Shown here in pieces: positions 1-8,169 of a stretch of DNA of 64,000 nt. The stretch spans positions 5,640 to 69,639 of the forward strand of contig CAYJAJ010000007.1 of assembly GCA_964368495.1 (NCBI GenBank), written 5' to 3'. The notes under the pieces are model-generated. The model had not been told where the DNA came from. It saw nothing but the letters and a program-made list of their open reading frames with translations, and searched no databases. The position numbers and the translations under genes were made by a program. Numbering within the stretch: position 1 is the stretch's first letter; each line of letters begins with the position of its first letter. Source of the DNA: CALVGQ01 sp964368495. Lineage in GTDB: Bacteria > Bacillota_I > Bacilli_A > Erysipelotrichales > Erysipelotrichaceae.

Positions 1-1
1 G

Positions 2-235
2 GATAGTGTAATAACAATCGCTTCAGAAGAAACATTGGATAAGGCAGTGGTTAGTGCAACATACAACATGCAAAAATTTATTAAAGATCGCACATTACTT
101 AAAGTAGAAGAAGTAATTAAAATGTTAACACTTTGCGGTAATTTAGGTGTTTGCCAAATTGTAGATCCTCTTAAAACTGCGCGTATGGAGTTTCCAAAAG
201 AGTTGATTGAAAAACTAGGAATACAACTTCCATAA
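2..235 (+). CDS. Acetamidase/formamidase family protein, C-terminal fragment
   Basis: The reading frame is open from the first bases and stops at 235, so only the last 77 codons are present. The visible tail has a leucine-rich helix followed by a segment resembling the end of FmdA/AmdA-family amidases: the pattern (N/D)L-x-V-x-QIVDPLKT near residues 52-61, then a closing strand with PKEL. Family members hydrolyse formamide or acetamide to ammonia and the acid in the cytoplasm. A probable intrinsic terminator follows at about 337, so it is probably a separate unit from the ABC operon. An amidase next to a deacetylase-rich locus is suggestive but unproven. The assignment rests on a short C-terminal similarity remembered from the family. 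Confidence 0.6.
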   Translation, partial: DSVITIASEETLDKAVVSATYNMQKFIKDRTLLKVEEVIKMLTLCGNLGVCQIVDPLKTARMEFPKELIEKLGIQLP

Positions 236-336
236 GTTACTATAAGTAGTTTTATGGAAGTTTGATGAAACTATATATGGTAAAACAATTGAGCTCCATA
301 AAAGTAAAGAATTAGTTATTGCTTGAAATAATTGAT

Positions 337-390
337 AAAAAAGACAATATTACCTTTGAAAATTGGGGTTAAATATTGTCTTTTGTTTTC
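337..390 (+). terminator. Rho-independent terminator after the amidase fragment
   Basis: A 13-bp inverted repeat (AAAAGACAATATT paired with AATATTGTCTTTT) encloses a loop of about 20 nt and ends in a T-rich tract, TTTTGTTTTC. It lies about 100 bp after the stop codon at 235. Confidence 0.75.
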
Positions 391-671
391 ATGAAAACTA
401 ATTTACTAGTTAAGCAGTTAATAATATTGCAACAATTAAATGGTAAAAAAAATATTTTTGTTTTTTTTTTTGCTATGGTAACATTGTACGATAATTTTTA
501 AAATAAGTATTCGAATTAAAGAGGATTAAAAAGGAGAAAATCCTTTAATTAGTGGTTTTTTCAATCATTGACATTAATTTCACTAAACAAAAAACACTAA
601 ATATGCTCAAGAGTTACTCATTGCATTTGAGTATAATTGTTAAAAAATGAGTAACTTAAGCAATTTAGGGC
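391..671. other. Long leader/intergenic region with inverted repeats
   Basis: No gene was seen in this stretch. It contains an imperfect hairpin at about 516-552 (ATTAAAG..GATT against AATCCTTTAAT) followed by a short T-run. An 11-bp perfect inverted repeat AGTTACTCATT / AATGAGTAACT lies at 612-622 and 646-656, enclosing a TATAAT sequence at 632-637. The second repeat may be a regulator site or an RNA hairpin. It lies just upstream of the main ABC-operon promoter. Confidence 0.5.
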
Positions 672-700
672 TTGACTATGAAAATGTAAGCGCTTATAAT
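672..700 (+). promoter_or_regulatory. Sigma-A promoter of the ABC importer operon with embedded cre-like operator
   Basis: The -35 box TTGACT (672-677) and -10 box TATAAT (695-700) are separated by exactly 17 bp. The spacer and -10 box contain TGTAAGCGCTTATA (685-698). Its core TAAGCGCTTA is a perfect palindrome, and the site differs from the catabolite-responsive element consensus near one end only. Binding there by CcpA or another LacI-family repressor would block the -10 box, so carbon-catabolite repression of the operon is the natural inference. A ribosome site (GGAGG, 714-718) precedes the first gene. Confidence 0.85.
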
Positions 701-725
701 TCGAAGCAGATATGGAGGAAATGGA

Positions 726-1997
726 ATGAAAAAATTTCTAAAACTTTTACTTGCAGCAAGCTTAGTGTTCGCATTAACAGCATGTTCAAGTTCTACTTCC
801 GGTGAAGAAGATGGGCCGGTACAAATTGTATTAACTTTATGGGATGAAGTACAAGCTCCTGTAATTCAAGAGAACGTTGACAAATTCAATGAAGCTAATG
901 CTGGTGAAATTGAAGCAACAATCGAAATCGTACCTTGGTCTAATTACTGGACAAAACTTGATGCATCATTAGAAACATCTGATTCTGCAGATGTTATGTG
1001 GATGAATCCTACTTTACCTAAATATGCAGATGGTGGTGTAGTTCAACCAATCGATCAATTTATTGAAGCAGATGGATTAGATATGTCTCAATATGTTCAA
1101 GCACGTGTTGATGCATACAATTATAAAGGTGAACAATATGCAATGCCAAAAGGATTGGATGCTGTTTATGTAGCATACAATAAAGAAATCTTTGACAAAT
1201 ATGGTGTTGAATATCCTCAAGACGGATGGAACTGGGATGATATGAGAGCTATCGCTGAAGAATTACGTGTTGCAATTGAAGCAGCTAGCGGTACAGAATA
1301 CCCAATCGTTATGGAACTTGACGCACAACCATCATGGGTTAACTTCATTACTCAAAATGGTGGATACTATTTAACAGCTGACGGTTTAACTACTGGTGTT
1401 GGAACTCCAGAATCATTAGATGCATTCCAACAAGTAGTTGATTTAATGGAAGTTGGGCATATGGCTCCTTACATTGTCTTGTCTGAAACAAAAGGTACTG
1501 ATTTATTCGTATCTGGACAAGGTGGAATCGTATTTATCGGTTCTTGGAAAGCAAGTGTATTAGAAAACTCTACTTTAGGAGTAGATGGAAATATTGGTTT
1601 AGTTCAAATGCCTTCTATGGCTGTTGACAACAAGAGTGTTCTTGGTGGTTTAGGTTACTGTATGGCTGCAAACACTGAGCATCCAGAAGAAGCATGGGAA
1701 TTAATGAAATTCCTTACTAGTGAAGAATCTGAACGCGCAGAAGCTGCTGCAGGTATTGACTTCCCAGCAAACATTGCTGCACAAGATGCATATGTAAGCT
1801 CATTTGTAAATATCGATGCACAAGTAATTTCAGATGCTGCAGTTAGTGGATTTAAATATCCATCTAATGGTTACTCAGATTGGAGTACACCAGTTACTGA
1901 TGCAGTTGCTCTAGTATTATCTGGAGAAGCTCCTGTTGAAACAATTGCAGAAGCTGCTGTTGAAGGACAAGAAATTATTGACGAAAGATTCAAATAA
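726..1997 (+). CDS. Sugar ABC transporter substrate-binding lipoprotein
   Basis: This 423-residue protein has a lipoprotein signal peptide: a lysine-rich start, a hydrophobic run, then the lipobox LTAC with Cys at about residue 20. The mature part matches the family-1 extracellular solute-binding fold (MalE/UgpB type). It has the usual opening that describes binding (TLWDEVQAP), an internal MPKGLDAVYVAYNK segment typical of the hinge, and a C-terminal region rich in acidic helices. It would capture a sugar or glycoside outside the membrane and deliver it to the two permeases that follow. It is first in the operon behind the cre-like promoter, with GGAGG 7 bp before the ATG. The ligand cannot be read from sequence. 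The downstream deacetylases and inositol genes suggest an N-acylated glycosyl-cyclitol. Confidence 0.92.
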   Translation: MKKFLKLLLAASLVFALTACSSSTSGEEDGPVQIVLTLWDEVQAPVIQENVDKFNEANAGEIEATIEIVPWSNYWTKLDASLETSDSADVMWMNPTLPKYADGGVVQPIDQFIEADGLDMSQYVQARVDAYNYKGEQYAMPKGLDAVYVAYNKEIFDKYGVEYPQDGWNWDDMRAIAEELRVAIEAASGTEYPIVMELDAQPSWVNFITQNGGYYLTADGLTTGVGTPESLDAFQQVVDLMEVGHMAPYIVLSETKGTDLFVSGQGGIVFIGSWKASVLENSTLGVDGNIGLVQMPSMAVDNKSVLGGLGYCMAANTEHPEEAWELMKFLTSEESERAEAAAGIDFPANIAAQDAYVSSFVNIDAQVISDAAVSGFKYPSNGYSDWSTPVTDAVALVLSGEAPVETIAEAAVEGQEIIDERFK

Positions 1998-2020
1998 TTA
2001 AATAAATTTAAATTGTAAGT

Positions 2021-2047
2021 AATTGGTAGAATTTTATTCTACCAATT
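2021..2047 (+). terminator. Hairpin between binding-protein and permease genes
   Basis: TTGGTAGAAT and ATTCTACCAA form a near-perfect 10-bp stem with a small T-rich loop. There is no strong T-run after it, so it is more likely an mRNA-stabilising or partial attenuation hairpin. Such hairpins are common after the first gene of binding-protein operons. Confidence 0.55.
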
Positions 2048-2073
2048 ACTGTAATTAAAGGAGGTAGGGGCTT

Positions 2074-2970
2074 ATGAAACGTAAAATGACAAAAGACAGA
2101 AGAAACGAAGCGATAGCTGGATACGTTTTTATTACACCGATGCTGATTGGGCTAGGTATTTTTTCTATTTTTGCATTCTTACAAAATATTTATTTCAGTT
2201 TTAATGATGTGGGTGTATTTGGTGATCCAAAATGGGTTGGTTTAGATAATTATATCGATTTATTTCAAGATGAACAATTTTATACCGCTTTAAAAAATAC
2301 TATATTTTATACAGCTTTTGGTGTTCCATTAGTTGTAATTTTTTCAGTTGTCATTGCTTGGCTTTTAAATCAAAAGATAAAAGGACAAACATTTTATCGT
2401 ACTGCAATATTTTTACCTGCAATAACGATGCCAGCTGCAATAGGGTTATTGTGGAAATGGTTACTCAATTATCAATATGGATTAGTAAACTATATCGTAA
2501 CATTATTTGGAGGTGAACCGGTAGCATGGTTAAGTGATCCAAATACTGTAAAATGGGGGATTTTAATTGCACTTGTGTGGTCGATGGTATCATATCAAGT
2601 AATCATTATATTAGCGGGATTACAAGGGATTCCTAAAATCTATTACGAAGCTGCAGAAATTGATGGATCATCAAAGTTACAAGTATTCTTCAATGTCACA
2701 ATACCGCTGTTAACACCAACAATTTTCTTCGTTAGTATCATGTCAATGATAGGGATTTTAGGTATATTTGATTTTATATTCTTAATGGTTCCAAGAACAG
2801 CAGTTGCATATCAATATTCGACAAGTTTAGTTACTTATTTCTATGATTTAGCATTTACACAAAATATTCGAGGATATGCATCAGCATTATCAATTGTGTG
2901 TTTCTTAATTACGCTTGGGGTTACAGTTGTGCAATTTATCGGTCAAAAATATTGGGTTAACTACGATTAA
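2074..2970 (+). CDS. Sugar ABC transporter permease, MalF/UgpA type
   Basis: This 298-residue integral membrane protein has about six transmembrane helices. The inner-membrane component signature EAAEIDGSSKLQVFFNVTIP sits at roughly residues 190-210; it carries the EAA loop that docks on the ATPase. Length and layout are those of the smaller MalF-type permeases of CUT1 sugar importers. It follows the binding protein by about 75 bp, where an imperfect inverted repeat (TTGGTAGAATTTTATTCTACCAA, 2022-2044) could form a processing or attenuation hairpin that keeps binding-protein mRNA in excess. It pairs with the next gene, and the ATPase is probably the one encoded at 17048. Confidence 0.93.
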   Translation: MKRKMTKDRRNEAIAGYVFITPMLIGLGIFSIFAFLQNIYFSFNDVGVFGDPKWVGLDNYIDLFQDEQFYTALKNTIFYTAFGVPLVVIFSVVIAWLLNQKIKGQTFYRTAIFLPAITMPAAIGLLWKWLLNYQYGLVNYIVTLFGGEPVAWLSDPNTVKWGILIALVWSMVSYQVIIILAGLQGIPKIYYEAAEIDGSSKLQVFFNVTIPLLTPTIFFVSIMSMIGILGIFDFIFLMVPRTAVAYQYSTSLVTYFYDLAFTQNIRGYASALSIVCFLITLGVTVVQFIGQKYWVNYD

Positions 2971-2984
2971 GGAGGAAAATATTT

Positions 2985-3806
2985 ATGATGAGTAAAAAAT
3001 TTAAAATATTTGTACATGTTGCATTGATATTCTTTTCTTTAATTATGTTTTTTCCATTTATATGGATGTTTTTGACATCGATTAAAACATATGAAGAAGC
3101 AATTCGTGTACCGCTACAGTTTTTTCCAGCTGAAGTTCAATGGGTAAATTATGAAATTGTATTTAATAAATTTCCATTTGCAACACTATACTTCAATACA
3201 ATAATAGTAACAATTTTCACAGTTTTAGGACAATTAGCTATTGTTTCTATGGCTGCATATGCCTTTGCAAGGCTAAGATTTCCTGGGCAAAATGTAATAT
3301 TTGTTTTGATGTTAGGGATTATCATGGTACCAGGGCAAATCTTCTTAATTCCACAATTCAAATTAATGTCAGAATGGGGACTTACAAATACGTTAGTTGC
3401 GTTAGTGTTACCTTCATTATTTAGTGTGTTTGGAGTTTTCTTATTAAGACAATTTTTAAGAACTTTACCGAAAGAATTGGATGAGGCAGCATTGATTGAT
3501 GGATGTAACTATTTCCAAATCTATTATAAAATCATGCTTCCAAACATTGTGCCAGGGTTAGTATCATTAGGAATCTTGACAATGTTAAGCACATGGAAAA
3601 ACTTAATGTGGCCAATTATTGTGAATCGTAGCATGGATATGATGACTTTATCTGCAGGGTTAGCGATGTTGATTGGTGAACATACAACGTATTATGAACA
3701 AGTAATGGCTGGCGCTGTTATTTCAGTGCTTCCAATGATTGTTATATTTATGATTTTCCAAAAACAATTCGTGGAAGGTATTGCGAATACCGGAGTTAAA
3801 GGATAG
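2985..3806 (+). CDS. Sugar ABC transporter permease, MalG/UgpE type
   Basis: This 273-residue membrane protein has about six helices. Its EAA loop (residues about 167-186, beginning ELDEAALIDGCNYF and ending KIMLP) carries the conserved EAA..DG pattern of CUT1 permeases. It starts 14 bp after the previous permease behind a strong AAGGAGG site. Two adjacent ATG codons are possible starts. It forms the heterodimeric membrane channel with the MalF-like partner. Substrate is unknown, as for the rest of the importer. Confidence 0.92.
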   Translation: MMSKKFKIFVHVALIFFSLIMFFPFIWMFLTSIKTYEEAIRVPLQFFPAEVQWVNYEIVFNKFPFATLYFNTIIVTIFTVLGQLAIVSMAAYAFARLRFPGQNVIFVLMLGIIMVPGQIFLIPQFKLMSEWGLTNTLVALVLPSLFSVFGVFLLRQFLRTLPKELDEAALIDGCNYFQIYYKIMLPNIVPGLVSLGILTMLSTWKNLMWPIIVNRSMDMMTLSAGLAMLIGEHTTYYEQVMAGAVISVLPMIVIFMIFQKQFVEGIANTGVKG

Positions 3807-3809
3807 ACG

Positions 3810-4250
3810 ATGAGAATCAAGCGATTTTATCAAGCAATGTTATGTTTGGCCTGTGTATCGATTGGAATTTCAATTTTATTAGTAAACATCTATGTAACAT
3901 CAAATAATTTAATTACTAACGAATTGAACGAAGTTGTAGTCAACATCGGATCACAACATAACACTGTTTTGAGCGCTATAGCCAATATACCTAGAGCAAT
4001 CATGGTACTAAACATCATTTTATTTATTATAATATATTTTGTGAAAAAACAAACAAAACAAAAAGCATTCAAACTATCAATTTTGTGGATTGCTTCATCA
4101 ATAATTTATGATGTGCTAATGTTTGTGTCTGTATTAGATAGCGTTGACTTCGGATATATCACTATGGTCTTTATGGTTGTTTCTTGGGTAAGCAAAGTTT
4201 TGACAATTGTAGCCTTAAATAAAGAATTATCTAACAAAGTAATAATTTAG
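3810..4250 (+). CDS. Small four-helix membrane protein of unknown function
   Basis: This 146-residue protein was not recognised. It shows four predicted transmembrane segments: residues about 8-29, 61-80, 90-108 and 114-136. Between the first two lies an extracytoplasmic-looking polar stretch with many Asn/Ser residues. It begins 3 bp after the permease stop and ends 15 bp before the deacetylase, so it is clearly inside the importer operon. It might be an accessory transporter subunit, but nothing in its residues proves that. The codon use and ribosome site (AAAGGA) look normal for the region. Confidence 0.7.
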   Translation: MRIKRFYQAMLCLACVSIGISILLVNIYVTSNNLITNELNEVVVNIGSQHNTVLSAIANIPRAIMVLNIILFIIIYFVKKQTKQKAFKLSILWIASSIIYDVLMFVSVLDSVDFGYITMVFMVVSWVSKVLTIVALNKELSNKVII

Positions 4251-4265
4251 AAAAAAGGAGTGTTT

Positions 4266-4979
4266 ATGAGAAAATTAAAAGTTGCTTTTTTTACAGCTCA
4301 TCCAGATGATTTTGAAGTGATGATGGCTGGAACTGCTTTAAAATATCAAGAACAAGGACATGAGGTTCATTTAGTTATTTGCACAGATGGGCGTCGTGGA
4401 AGAGGAAATTTAGACTCAAATGTAACTTGGCAAGAAATAGTAGAAATTAGAAAAAAAGAAGCCTATGATGCTTGTGCAATGATGAACATTGAACCAGTGT
4501 TGTTGGGTATTGAAGATCATCGTATGATTGATGATCGTGAGTGTTATGAGAAAGTTATTACTGCTATGGAAAACATTAATCCAGATGTAATCTTTACGCT
4601 AGCTCCAAATGATTATCACAATGATCACCGCTGTGTTTCACGGTTAGTTTTAAATAGTGCTTGGGCACCAGTATTTTATGCAGATCCTGCATCTGCGGTA
4701 GATTTTATCCCTGATTTTTATGTGGATATCACAAAATATATTGAGAAAAAGATTGAAATGAGATTGGCTCATGCTTCACAAACTGGAGCAGTAAGTCCTC
4801 GTGAATCAATTGAAATTGTGAATAGATTTAGAGCAAAACAATGCGCTAAGCCTGAAATAAAGTTCGCTGAAGCATTCAAAGTGCATAAGCGTTTTGATTG
4901 GGTTAAAGCATATGAATTATTACCTGTAGATACATATAGCATTAAAGAAAAAATTGTACCTACAACAGAAAGGAATTAA
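4266..4979 (+). CDS. PIG-L (LmbE) family N-deacetylase, copy 1
   Basis: This 237-residue zinc hydrolase belongs to the LmbE/PIG-L family, whose members remove acyl groups from the nitrogen of N-acetylglucosamine joined to inositol, bacillithiol or mycothiol precursors, or from antibiotics. The N-terminal AHPDD motif (residues about 11-15) and the later HNDH motif (about 117-120) supply the metal ligands and the general base. The start at 4266 is chosen because AAGGAG (4255-4260) ends 5 bp upstream and the sister copy starts at the same residue; a GTG at 4260 would overlap the ribosome site. The downstream copy at 6054 is roughly three quarters identical. Probable role: deacylating an imported amino-sugar conjugate. 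Confidence 0.88.
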   Translation: MRKLKVAFFTAHPDDFEVMMAGTALKYQEQGHEVHLVICTDGRRGRGNLDSNVTWQEIVEIRKKEAYDACAMMNIEPVLLGIEDHRMIDDRECYEKVITAMENINPDVIFTLAPNDYHNDHRCVSRLVLNSAWAPVFYADPASAVDFIPDFYVDITKYIEKKIEMRLAHASQTGAVSPRESIEIVNRFRAKQCAKPEIKFAEAFKVHKRFDWVKAYELLPVDTYSIKEKIVPTTERN

Positions 4980-4981
4980 TT

Positions 4982-6037
4982 ATGTATTTTAAAAGACCAA
5001 TAAGTGATTGTCATATTCATTTATTTGATAAAACAAAAATTGATGAATGTTTAGACATGGTAGATTATTGCGGATATGAACATTGGGTTTTTCTAGGTTT
5101 AGTTAGTGGAAGAAGTGCTACGGCTGTTACGCAAAACTTAATGGGTGCTTTATTAAAATTAAAAACAAACGGAAAATGCTTAGCCTATGGATCATTTCAT
5201 TATGATAATGGTGATGGATTTCCAACATCAGATGATTTTTTAAACCAAATTCAATTGTATGATAAGCTTGGATTTGATGGAATGAAAATGTTGGATGGAA
5301 AACCTGCGGTTAGAAAAAGAAATGCTCGTCGTTTGGATGATCCAAATTATGATGCGATGTTTGATTATGCTTCTAAACGCCAATTTCCAATTTTGTATCA
5401 CATTAATGACCCTTATGAATTTTGGCATGAAGAACTACTTCCTGATTGGGCAAAAGGAAAAGGTAATTTTTATGGAGATGGAACATATCCAAAGAAATTA
5501 GAAATTGACGAAGAAACATTCGGATTTTTAAGAAAACATCCCCATATGAAATTATGCATTCCACATTTCTTCTTTATTAGTGATCAACATGGATTATGTT
5601 GTGAAATGTTAGATCGTTATCCAAATTTATACTTTGATATCACACCGGGCTGGGAAATGTTTGAAAACTTTGCTAAAGATGTAGATTTATGGAGAAATTT
5701 CTTTAAGAAATATTCACATAAAATAATGTTTGGTACAGATACATTTTCAGGGCACTGGAAAGATACAGTATCTTGTTTGAAAAGAGTGCTTGAAACAGAT
5801 GATGAATTTATCGCATTTGAAGAACACTGCAAAGGACTTTATTTAGAGGATGAAGTATTGGATGATATTTATTATAACAATTTCTATAAATTCACTGCTC
5901 TAGGAAAGAAAATGGATGTACAAGGTGTTTTAGATTATGCTGATACTTTATATGACAAAGTCAAAGGGACACCTGAGGAAGCAGAAGTATTTGAAGAAAT
6001 AGATTGGTTTAAATCTGAAATTAGCAAGTATTTATAA
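4982..6037 (+). CDS. Amidohydrolase family (Amidohydro_2-like) metal-dependent hydrolase
   Basis: This 351-residue protein has a TIM-barrel amidohydrolase pattern. An opening D-x-H-x-H metal motif (SDCHIHLF, residues about 8-15) is followed by a mid-protein His (LYHIND), a further His in CIPHFFF and a C-terminal Asp in FGTDTF near residue 253. The family hydrolyses or decarboxylates small ring or amide substrates. The gene starts 2 bp after the first deacetylase stop and lies between the two deacetylase copies, so it should act in the same pathway. A lactone, amide or decarboxylation step are all possible. Substrate cannot be assigned from sequence. Confidence 0.8.
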   Translation: MYFKRPISDCHIHLFDKTKIDECLDMVDYCGYEHWVFLGLVSGRSATAVTQNLMGALLKLKTNGKCLAYGSFHYDNGDGFPTSDDFLNQIQLYDKLGFDGMKMLDGKPAVRKRNARRLDDPNYDAMFDYASKRQFPILYHINDPYEFWHEELLPDWAKGKGNFYGDGTYPKKLEIDEETFGFLRKHPHMKLCIPHFFFISDQHGLCCEMLDRYPNLYFDITPGWEMFENFAKDVDLWRNFFKKYSHKIMFGTDTFSGHWKDTVSCLKRVLETDDEFIAFEEHCKGLYLEDEVLDDIYYNNFYKFTALGKKMDVQGVLDYADTLYDKVKGTPEEAEVFEEIDWFKSEISKYL

Positions 6038-6053
6038 AGAAAGGAGCAACATA

Positions 6054-6761
6054 ATGAGAAAGTTAAAAGTAGCATTTTTTACAGCACATCCTGATGATTT
6101 TGAAGTAATGATGGCAGGAACAGCTTTAAAATATCAAGCACAAGGGCATGAAGTTTATCTAGTAATCGCAACGGATGGAAGAAGAGGTCGTGGGGATTTA
6201 GATGACAGTGTATCTTGGCAAGAAATCGTTAACTTTAGGATTAAAGAAGCTCATGATGCTGTAGCAACAATGAATATTAAACCGATAATGCTTGGGATTG
6301 AAGATCATCGTCTTGTCAATGATAGAGAATGTTATGAAAAGGTAATTACAGCAATGGAAAGCATTAACCCGGATGTCATATTTACTTGCCCGCCTAATGA
6401 CTATCATAATGATCATCGCTGTATTTCAACTTTAGTGTTGAATAGTGCATGGGCGCCAGTGTTTTATGCAGATCCTGGCTATGATTTTATTCCAGATTTT
6501 TATGTAGATATTACTGATTATTTTGATAAGAAAATCGAAATGTTGAAAGTACACAAATCACAAATGGGGGATCATGATCCACGTGAATGGTTAGAAGTTA
6601 CTGCAAAATTTAGAGCACTACAATGTGCAAAACCTGAAATTAAATATGCTGAAGCCTATAAAGTACATAAGCGCTTTGATTGGGTAAAAGCTTATGAGTT
6701 GTTGCCGGTGGATAATTATTCTATTAAGGAAAAGATAGTACCGACGACTGAAAGAAATTAA
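6054..6761 (+). CDS. PIG-L (LmbE) family N-deacetylase, copy 2
   Basis: This 235-residue paralogue of the gene at 4266 has the same AHPDD and HNDH motifs and an almost identical last 30 residues. Differences cluster in the middle and in the region around residues 150-185, which in this family lines the substrate pocket. The two copies may therefore accept different acyl groups or sugars. It follows the amidohydrolase by 16 bp with an AAGGAG site. Two retained, diverged copies in one operon argue for separate roles and not a recent accidental duplication. Confidence 0.88.
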   Translation: MRKLKVAFFTAHPDDFEVMMAGTALKYQAQGHEVYLVIATDGRRGRGDLDDSVSWQEIVNFRIKEAHDAVATMNIKPIMLGIEDHRLVNDRECYEKVITAMESINPDVIFTCPPNDYHNDHRCISTLVLNSAWAPVFYADPGYDFIPDFYVDITDYFDKKIEMLKVHKSQMGDHDPREWLEVTAKFRALQCAKPEIKYAEAYKVHKRFDWVKAYELLPVDNYSIKEKIVPTTERN

Positions 6762-6786
6762 TTAGCGCTGATAAGGAGATAATTCT

Positions 6787-8169
6787 ATGAAACTATGTGT
6801 GTTAGGCGGTGGGGGTGTTCGATCACCATTTTTGGCAAAAAGTATTGCATGTAATGCTGATATTGCAAATCTTACTGAAGTAGTTTTGATGGACAATGAT
6901 CCCTACAAATTAAGTAAATATGGGGAAATCGCAAAACAGGTTGCCAACAAAATTAATTCAAAACTTAAAATAACATTAACAACTGATGTAAAAGAAGCTG
7001 TAAAAGATGCTGATTTTGTAATCACGACACTACGAGTTGGTAACGATGAAGGACGCGTTGCTGATGAACAAATAGTGCGAAAGTATGGCTTGTTGGGGCA
7101 AGAAACTACAGGCGCTTGTGGCTTTGCCTTTGCGATGAAAAGTATTCCAGAGCTTATCAAATATTGTGAACTTATTAAAGAACATGCAAAACCTGATTGT
7201 TATATATTTAATTTTACTAATCCAAGTGGTTTAGTAACACAAGCATTAAATAGTCTTGGCTATAATGTTATTGGAATTTGTGATGCACCAAGTGAATTTG
7301 TAAAGCAGTTAGCTGAGATATTAGAAGTAGAAGAAAAAGATTTTAGTTGCAATTGTTTTGGACTTAATCACCTTTCATGGTTTGATCAATTTAAAGTAAA
7401 TGATGTGGATGTAACAGAAAAAATATTAAATCATCCTGATTTGTTTTCGAAAAGTGAAATGCGTATTTTTGAATCAGATATATTGGATATTACTGAAGGC
7501 TATTTATTAAATGAATATTTGTATTTTTATTACTACAATCAAAAAGCTATTAAATCAATTGATAATTCTTTACAATCGCGTGCTGAACTTATTCATTCTG
7601 TCAATGAAAGAATGAATGCAGCTATGAAAGATATTGATGTACAAAAACAACCTGAATTAGCGTTCAAGACATTTTTTGATTTTTATGGCATTCGAGAAAA
7701 TGCGTATATGGTAAATGAATCTGGTGTAAAAAGAGTCAAAGAATTTAAAACCATAACAATAGATGAGTATGTTGCACAACCAGATGCTGGTGGATATGCA
7801 GGTGTTGCACTTCGCTATATTCGTGCACTTAAAACAAATGAGCCCGTTGAAATGATTTTATCAGTATTAAACAATGGTGCAATTAGTGAGTTAGCTGATG
7901 ATGATGTCATTGAAGTTAGCTGTATCATTGATGCTAAAGGTGCTCATCCAAAAAAACAAGGTGAGCTTCCAAATTCAATAATGAATTTAATTAAAACAAT
8001 GAAAGAGTATGAAAGAATGGCATGTCGTGCCATATTAAATAAAAGTAGAAAAGATGCTGTAATGGCTCTTACAATTCATCCGCTTGTAGCGAATTATGAT
8101 ATTGCAAAATGTTTAGTTGATGAATTTATTAAAAATGATGAATGTATTAATGGAGGTAAATGGTCATGA
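6787..8169 (+). CDS. Glycoside hydrolase family 4 enzyme
   Basis: This 460-residue NAD- and metal-dependent glycosidase has an N-terminal dinucleotide fold starting CVLGGGGVRSP. It also has the family segment FTNPSGLVTQAL (about 140-151), a metal-site Cys in GICDAPS (about 164) and the catalytic-region GLNHLSWF (about 191-198). GH4 enzymes oxidise C3 of the sugar, eliminate the aglycone and re-reduce. Some act on 6-phosphosugars, others on free alpha-galactosides or alpha-glucuronides. Because uptake here is by an ABC importer and no PTS genes are present, an unphosphorylated substrate is more likely. It probably cleaves the glycosidic bond of the imported conjugate after deacylation. The 3' end overlaps the next gene by 4 bp. 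Confidence 0.88.
   Translation: MKLCVLGGGGVRSPFLAKSIACNADIANLTEVVLMDNDPYKLSKYGEIAKQVANKINSKLKITLTTDVKEAVKDADFVITTLRVGNDEGRVADEQIVRKYGLLGQETTGACGFAFAMKSIPELIKYCELIKEHAKPDCYIFNFTNPSGLVTQALNSLGYNVIGICDAPSEFVKQLAEILEVEEKDFSCNCFGLNHLSWFDQFKVNDVDVTEKILNHPDLFSKSEMRIFESDILDITEGYLLNEYLYFYYYNQKAIKSIDNSLQSRAELIHSVNERMNAAMKDIDVQKQPELAFKTFFDFYGIRENAYMVNESGVKRVKEFKTITIDEYVAQPDAGGYAGVALRYIRALKTNEPVEMILSVLNNGAISELADDDVIEVSCIIDAKGAHPKKQGELPNSIMNLIKTMKEYERMACRAILNKSRKDAVMALTIHPLVANYDIAKCLVDEFIKNDECINGGKWS

Noticed and set aside
4260..4265. A GTG start for the first deacetylase
   Set aside because: It overlaps the ribosome site, and the paralogue at 6054 starts at the residue corresponding to 4266.
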